Assembly: GCA_016202745.1 (NCBI GenBank)
Contig: JACQOB010000041.1
Location: forward strand, 1 to 7,920
Direction of reading: 5' to 3'
Source of the DNA: Candidatus Aenigmatarchaeota archaeon
Lineage (GTDB): Archaea > Aenigmatarchaeota > Aenigmatarchaeia > QMZP01
DNA length: 7,920 bases
Below, one piece after another: positions 5,981 through 7,920 of this stretch (position 1 is its first letter; each line of letters begins with the position of its first letter). The notes below the pieces were generated by a model. That model saw only the letters and a list, made by a program, of their open reading frames with translations. It did not search any database and had not been told where the DNA came from. A program made the position numbers and the translations under genes.

Positions 5981-6916
5981 ATGGACTGGAATGCGGACAT
6001 CAAGTTGGGGAAGAGCCTGCAGGTGATTGTTATACCCGGGGTAATCGCGGCGGTAATAATATCCATTGGCCTGCTGCTTGGCGACCCGGCAGTCCTCGCG
6101 AACCTGGTGATCATAGCGGCATTTGTGCTTATTGTGCCCTACTTCCTGTTCAAGTATTCGAGGCTCCTCTGGGTCAGGGCCGTTGAAAACCAGTTCCCCA
6201 ATTTTGTGAGGGACCTTGCGGATTCCCAGCGGTCAGGGATGTCGTTCTCCGAATCCCTTGAGATAGTTTCCCGCGGGAATTACGGCAAGCTAACACCCGA
6301 GGTCATTAAGATGAAGAACCGGCTCTCATGGGGCACGCACTTCATCCGCGTCCTGGAGATCTTCGGCAAGGATGTGAAGGAGTCAAAGGTGATTGGCGAG
6401 GCGCTTGCGATAGTGAAGCAGTCCTACGAATCTGGCGGCAACACAGCCGCCACGCTGGACGCTGTGGCGCGCGACATAATAACCCTCAAGGAAGCGGACG
6501 CCGAAAGGGCCTCGCTTGTCAAGCAGAACGTGGCTATAATGTACGGGCTGTTTTTCATGTTCATGGGAATAGCAATCATGATAATTTACATAATGGTACC
6601 AATAATCACCGAGCAGGAGGGTGCGGAAAACCAGCTTGCGGGGTTCAAGTTCATAAACCCATGCGACGGGGTTGTCATATTCCCCTGTGATTTCTTCGCA
6701 TTCATAAGCCTGCTGTTCGGCGCGGAGGGCATCACATCGTATTACATATCCCTCTTCTTCTCCGTGGTCCTAATGCAGGGCATATTCACCGGCCTGATTG
6801 CCGGCCAGCTTGGCGAGGATTCGGTGACCGCCGGCGGAAAGCACGCGCTTATAATGACGACAGCGGCGATAGCCACCTTCATCTCGCTTGCAAAGATCGG
6901 CATCCTGCCCACGTGA
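5981..6916 (+). CDS. Type II/IV secretion platform membrane protein, T2SSF domain (FlaJ/TadB/TadC-like), second of pair
   Basis: 311 residues. Two N-terminal membrane helices (about 15-33 and 38-58) are followed by a cytoplasmic T2SSF-like domain (about 68-182), seen in VENQFPNFVRDLADSQRSG and SESLEIV. Three more hydrophobic segments follow (about 186-210, 251-275 and 287-306). The domain resembles the first platform protein in layout but not in detailed sequence. Two cysteines (NPCDG and FPCDF, residues 228 and 236) lie in the loop before the fourth segment. The gene begins 5 bases after the preceding stop, so the two are almost certainly co-transcribed and perhaps translationally coupled. 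The likely role is to form a heteromeric platform with its neighbour under the ATPase. A TadB/TadC-type pair is the best analogy; the exact family is not determined. Confidence 0.85.
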   Translation: MDWNADIKLGKSLQVIVIPGVIAAVIISIGLLLGDPAVLANLVIIAAFVLIVPYFLFKYSRLLWVRAVENQFPNFVRDLADSQRSGMSFSESLEIVSRGNYGKLTPEVIKMKNRLSWGTHFIRVLEIFGKDVKESKVIGEALAIVKQSYESGGNTAATLDAVARDIITLKEADAERASLVKQNVAIMYGLFFMFMGIAIMIIYIMVPIITEQEGAENQLAGFKFINPCDGVVIFPCDFFAFISLLFGAEGITSYYISLFFSVVLMQGIFTGLIAGQLGEDSVTAGGKHALIMTTAAIATFISLAKIGILPT

Positions 6917-6923
6917 GGCAATC

Positions 6924-7526
6924 ATGAATGAGCATTCCAGGCAGCTTGTGCACTTGTCCGGGGTAGTGTTTGTGCTGTTCGCCCAGGCGTGGGGAGGGCC
7001 GGCGGCGGCGCTATATTTCCTGGCAGGCGCCTTGTTCTTCCTGGCTTACGGGGGGATTGTGCGGAAGGAGGCAAGGAAACTGAAGGCGCTGGAGGGAAGG
7101 CTTCGCGAGTTTGCGCTGTCCCTGGAGAGGGAGAATGTCCCGAGGCCGTTCACGGGGGCGTTCTGGTTCTATTTTTCCTGCGGCCTGGCGTTCCTGGCAT
7201 TCCCTTTTCAAATAGCTTCCGCGGCCTGCATAATGCTGGCGGTGGGCGACTCCCTGTCCACCCTGGTGGGAATCAGGTATGGAATGCACCACCTGCTTGC
7301 GGACAAGACGCTGGAAGGCTCTATAGCGTTCTTCGCCACGTCCTTCATAGCGGGCCTGATTTTTGTCAGCCCCATTATGTCCCTTGGGGGCGCCATCGCG
7401 GCCACCGCCGCGGAAATGGTTCCAGGCATAGGAAAGCTGAGAAACCTGAAAGGCAGGGGGCTGATTGATGACAACCTCACAATACCGCTCATAGCAGGCG
7501 CGGCCATGCTGCTAATAAGCATATAA
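6924..7526 (+). CDS. Dolichol kinase / CTP-dependent lipid kinase family membrane protein
   Basis: 200 residues, polytopic. Motifs typical of the SEC59/DGK1-type polyprenol kinase and related cytidylyltransferase-like family appear in order. These are an N-terminal RQLVHLSG (residues 6-13), AVGDSLSTLVGIRYG (106-120), DKTLEGS (127-133), an acidic E164 in a hydrophobic stretch, and DDNLTIPL (182-189). Family knowledge says such enzymes phosphorylate a membrane alcohol with CTP (dolichol, diacylglycerol or another isoprenoid); the substrate cannot be fixed here. Start: ATG 6924 with GAGG at 6915-6918, a plausible Shine-Dalgarno overlapping the upstream stop. An upstream in-frame ATG at 6888 would overlap the previous gene by 29 bases and add non-family residues. 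The downstream stop codon lies in a TATA-like box for the tRNA gene. A link to glycosylation of the pilins is possible but is inference from proximity only. Confidence 0.82.
   Translation: MNEHSRQLVHLSGVVFVLFAQAWGGPAAALYFLAGALFFLAYGGIVRKEARKLKALEGRLREFALSLERENVPRPFTGAFWFYFSCGLAFLAFPFQIASAACIMLAVGDSLSTLVGIRYGMHHLLADKTLEGSIAFFATSFIAGLIFVSPIMSLGGAIAATAAEMVPGIGKLRNLKGRGLIDDNLTIPLIAGAAMLLISI
7521..7526 (+). promoter_or_regulatory. TATA-like box for tRNA-Glu, overlapping the lipid kinase stop codon
   Basis: ATATAA is centred about 31 bases upstream of the mature tRNA 5' end at 7555. That fits transcription starting a few bases before the tRNA. It contains the TAA stop codon of the preceding gene. 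Another AT-rich block (ATATTTAATAAA, about 7535-7546) lies too close to the tRNA to be its TATA box. Confidence 0.4.
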
Positions 7527-7594
7527 GCAACGTGATATTTAATAAACTGGAAGCGCTCCCGTCGTCTAGCCCGGTCAAGGACTTGGGATTTTCG

Positions 7595-7645
7595 AGCTAT
7601 ACTTGAAAAGGTTGAGGCTTGATACAAGCCGGTGATAGCGAATCA
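7595..7645 (+). other. tRNA-Glu intron 1, anticodon loop (canonical 37/38 position)
   Basis: The intron is 51 bases; the boundary is ambiguous by one base because both ends offer an A. TTCG (7591-7594) can pair with CGAA (7639-7642), and next to it CTAT (7597-7600) with ATAG (7635-7638). That leaves a two-base 5' bulge and a TCA(A) 3' bulge, a relaxed bulge-helix-bulge suited to archaeal tRNA splicing endonuclease. An internal hairpin GGCTTG / CAAGCC closes an ATA loop. Confidence 0.8.
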
Positions 7646-7666
7646 ATCCCAAAACGCGGGTTCAAA

Positions 7667-7712
7667 GAGGATGCTGGCTTGCATCTATTGGATAAGGCCA
7701 GACCTGAGGAAA
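7667..7712 (+). other. tRNA-Glu intron 2, T-loop (about 59/60 position)
   Basis: The 46-base insert is needed to bring TTCAAA next to T-CCCGC. Repeated A residues at both edges let the boundary slide by up to three bases. TTCA (7661-7664) can pair with TGAG (7705-7708, one G-U), leaving AAG as a three-base 5' bulge, so a relaxed bulge-helix-bulge is possible. Inside, CTGGC can pair with GCCAG. Confidence 0.75.
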
Positions 7713-7735
7713 TCCCGCCGGGAGCATCTGGCATG

Positions 7736-7779
7736 GACGGCTATAATAGCATAACATACCAATAACTGTTCAAGCCGTC
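7736..7779 (+). repeat. Inverted repeat around an AT-rich stretch between the two tRNA genes
   Basis: GACGGCT (7736-7742) is the exact inverse of AGCCGTC (7773-7779), separated by 30 AT-rich bases. The repeat spans most of the 62-base gap between the tRNA genes. It may be a precursor or processing hairpin or a symmetric protein site; neither is shown. Confidence 0.35.
7741..7768 (+). promoter_or_regulatory. AT-rich candidate promoter for the downstream class II tRNA
   Basis: This stretch holds CTATAATAG (7741-7749) and ATAACATA (7751-7758). The latter is centred about 34 bases before the tRNA 5' end at 7789, which would give a short leader. Which element acts cannot be decided, and co-transcription with tRNA-Glu is also possible. 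Confidence 0.3.
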
Positions 7780-7808
7780 GGCCTGTTTGCGGGGGTACCC
7801 AAGTCAGG

Positions 7809-7839
7809 CTTTTTTCAAGAAAAAAGCCTGTGGGAACGG
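7809..7839 (+). other. Putative D-loop intron in the class II tRNA
   Basis: The insert is 31 bases, and its boundary can slide by two because GG occurs at both edges (7807-7808 and 7838-7839). Removing it restores a normal Leu-type D loop. CAGGCTTTTTT (7805-7815) pairs perfectly with AAAAAAGCCTG (7820-7830) over a CAAG loop, giving an 11-bp hairpin that uses exon bases. A standard bulge-helix-bulge is not clear, so the splice sites are uncertain. Confidence 0.5.
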
Positions 7840-7896
7840 TCAAAGGGGCTAGAATACTTAAGCTAAGCTTAGGATGGTTAAGTTCAGGATATCCGT

Positions 7897-7920
7897 GTGT
7901 CTGCCGGCGATGTTATCGCC
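7897..7920 (+). repeat. Second copy of the hairpin element seen at 1692-1715
   Basis: 21 of 24 bases match the first copy. The stem CCGGCGAT / ATCGCC, with loop GTT, is cut by the window end; two more G at 7921-7922 would complete it. Differences are C1695 to T7900 and the paired exchange A1702-T1714 to G7907-C7919. Confidence 0.6.

Larger units (their letters stand above)
7555..7726 (+). tRNA. tRNA-Glu (anticodon UUC) with two introns
   Basis: The acceptor stem GCTCCCG (7555-7561) pairs with CGGGAGC (7719-7725), with discriminator A7726; no CCA is encoded. The D stem GTCT / GGAC is at 7564-7567 and 7579-7582. The anticodon stem TGGGA (7584-7588) pairs with TCCCA (7647-7651). The loop TTTTCGA gives anticodon TTC (7591-7593). 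The T stem GCGGG (7656-7660) pairs with CCCGC (7714-7718), and the T loop is TTCAAAT after splicing. Two inserts interrupt the gene: one of 51 bases after the base 3' of the anticodon, and one of 46 bases in the T loop. The spliced RNA would be 75 nucleotides. Confidence 0.9.
7789..7920 (+). tRNA. Class II tRNA, probably tRNA-Leu, interrupted and truncated by the window end
   Basis: The sequence opens with acceptor strand GCGGGGG (7789-7795), TA, and D-stem CCC (7798-7800). After a D-loop insert come TCAAA and GGG (7845-7847), then G and CTAGA (7849-7853) as a likely 5' anticodon strand. Without the insert, CCCAAGTCAGG joined to TCAAAGGGG is the D-arm signature of archaeal tRNA-Leu. CTTAAG (7857-7862) contains a possible UAA anticodon context, but it is offset from the expected loop by three bases. 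No clean 3' anticodon strand, T arm or 3' acceptor strand is visible before base 7920. More inserted sequence is therefore likely from the anticodon arm onward. The hairpin at the window end (from 7904) could be the long variable arm or part of an insert. The amino acid identity is inferred. Confidence 0.6.

Noticed and set aside
6888..6923. Upstream ATG for the lipid kinase
   Set aside because: It would overlap the preceding gene by 29 bases and add residues outside the family pattern; ATG 6924 has a GAGG site.
6328..7468. Alternative plus-frame open stretches inside the second platform gene and the lipid kinase gene
   Set aside because: The translations are Gly/Arg/His-rich and lack membrane segments, while the chosen frames carry family motifs.
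1..7920. CRISPR array, rRNA or insertion sequence
   Set aside because: No regular direct repeats with spacers, no rRNA-like segments and no transposase motifs were seen.

Overview
The window looks archaeal. TATA-like boxes sit about 22 to 27 bases upstream of several start codons with almost no untranslated leader. The prepilin leaders are of the archaeal class III type, and the tRNA genes carry introns with bulge-helix-bulge-like joints. Several introns per tRNA at non-canonical positions, together with this compact layout, would fit a DPANN-type archaeon such as a micrarchaeote. That placement is inference from general knowledge and not from any search.

Bases 1-6916 form a type IV pilus or archaellum-like assembly locus on the plus strand. 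It begins with the 3' part of a Cys-rich pilin-like gene (1-421). Two more small proteins with prepilin-type N termini follow (467-1144 and 1186-1674). Next is a large FlaI/TadA/KlbA-type secretion ATPase gene (1772-5047), then two T2SSF-domain membrane platform proteins (5124-5975 and 5981-6916). The usual logic of such systems is that a prepilin peptidase (not in this window) trims the pilins, the ATPase powers assembly, and the two integral membrane proteins form the platform. The ATPase reading frame is interrupted by a 444-residue intein (3233-4564) with LAGLIDADG homing-endonuclease motifs. It is inserted directly before the His-box motif of the ATPase, so splicing should be required for activity.

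Bases 6924-7526 encode a polytopic protein of the dolichol kinase / CTP-dependent lipid kinase family. It could supply lipid carrier for glycosylation, perhaps including glycosylation of the pilins.

Bases 7555-7920 hold RNA genes. A tRNA-Glu(UUC) gene is interrupted twice, once in the anticodon loop and once in the T loop. A class II tRNA, probably tRNA-Leu, starts at 7789 and runs off the window. It has a hairpin-forming insertion in its D loop and apparently more inserted sequence from the anticodon arm onward.

A 24-base hairpin-forming sequence occurs twice, at 1692-1715 between genes and at 7897-7920 at the window end. Two of its three differences are a compensatory A-T to G-C exchange in the stem, which suggests a conserved structured element of unknown role.
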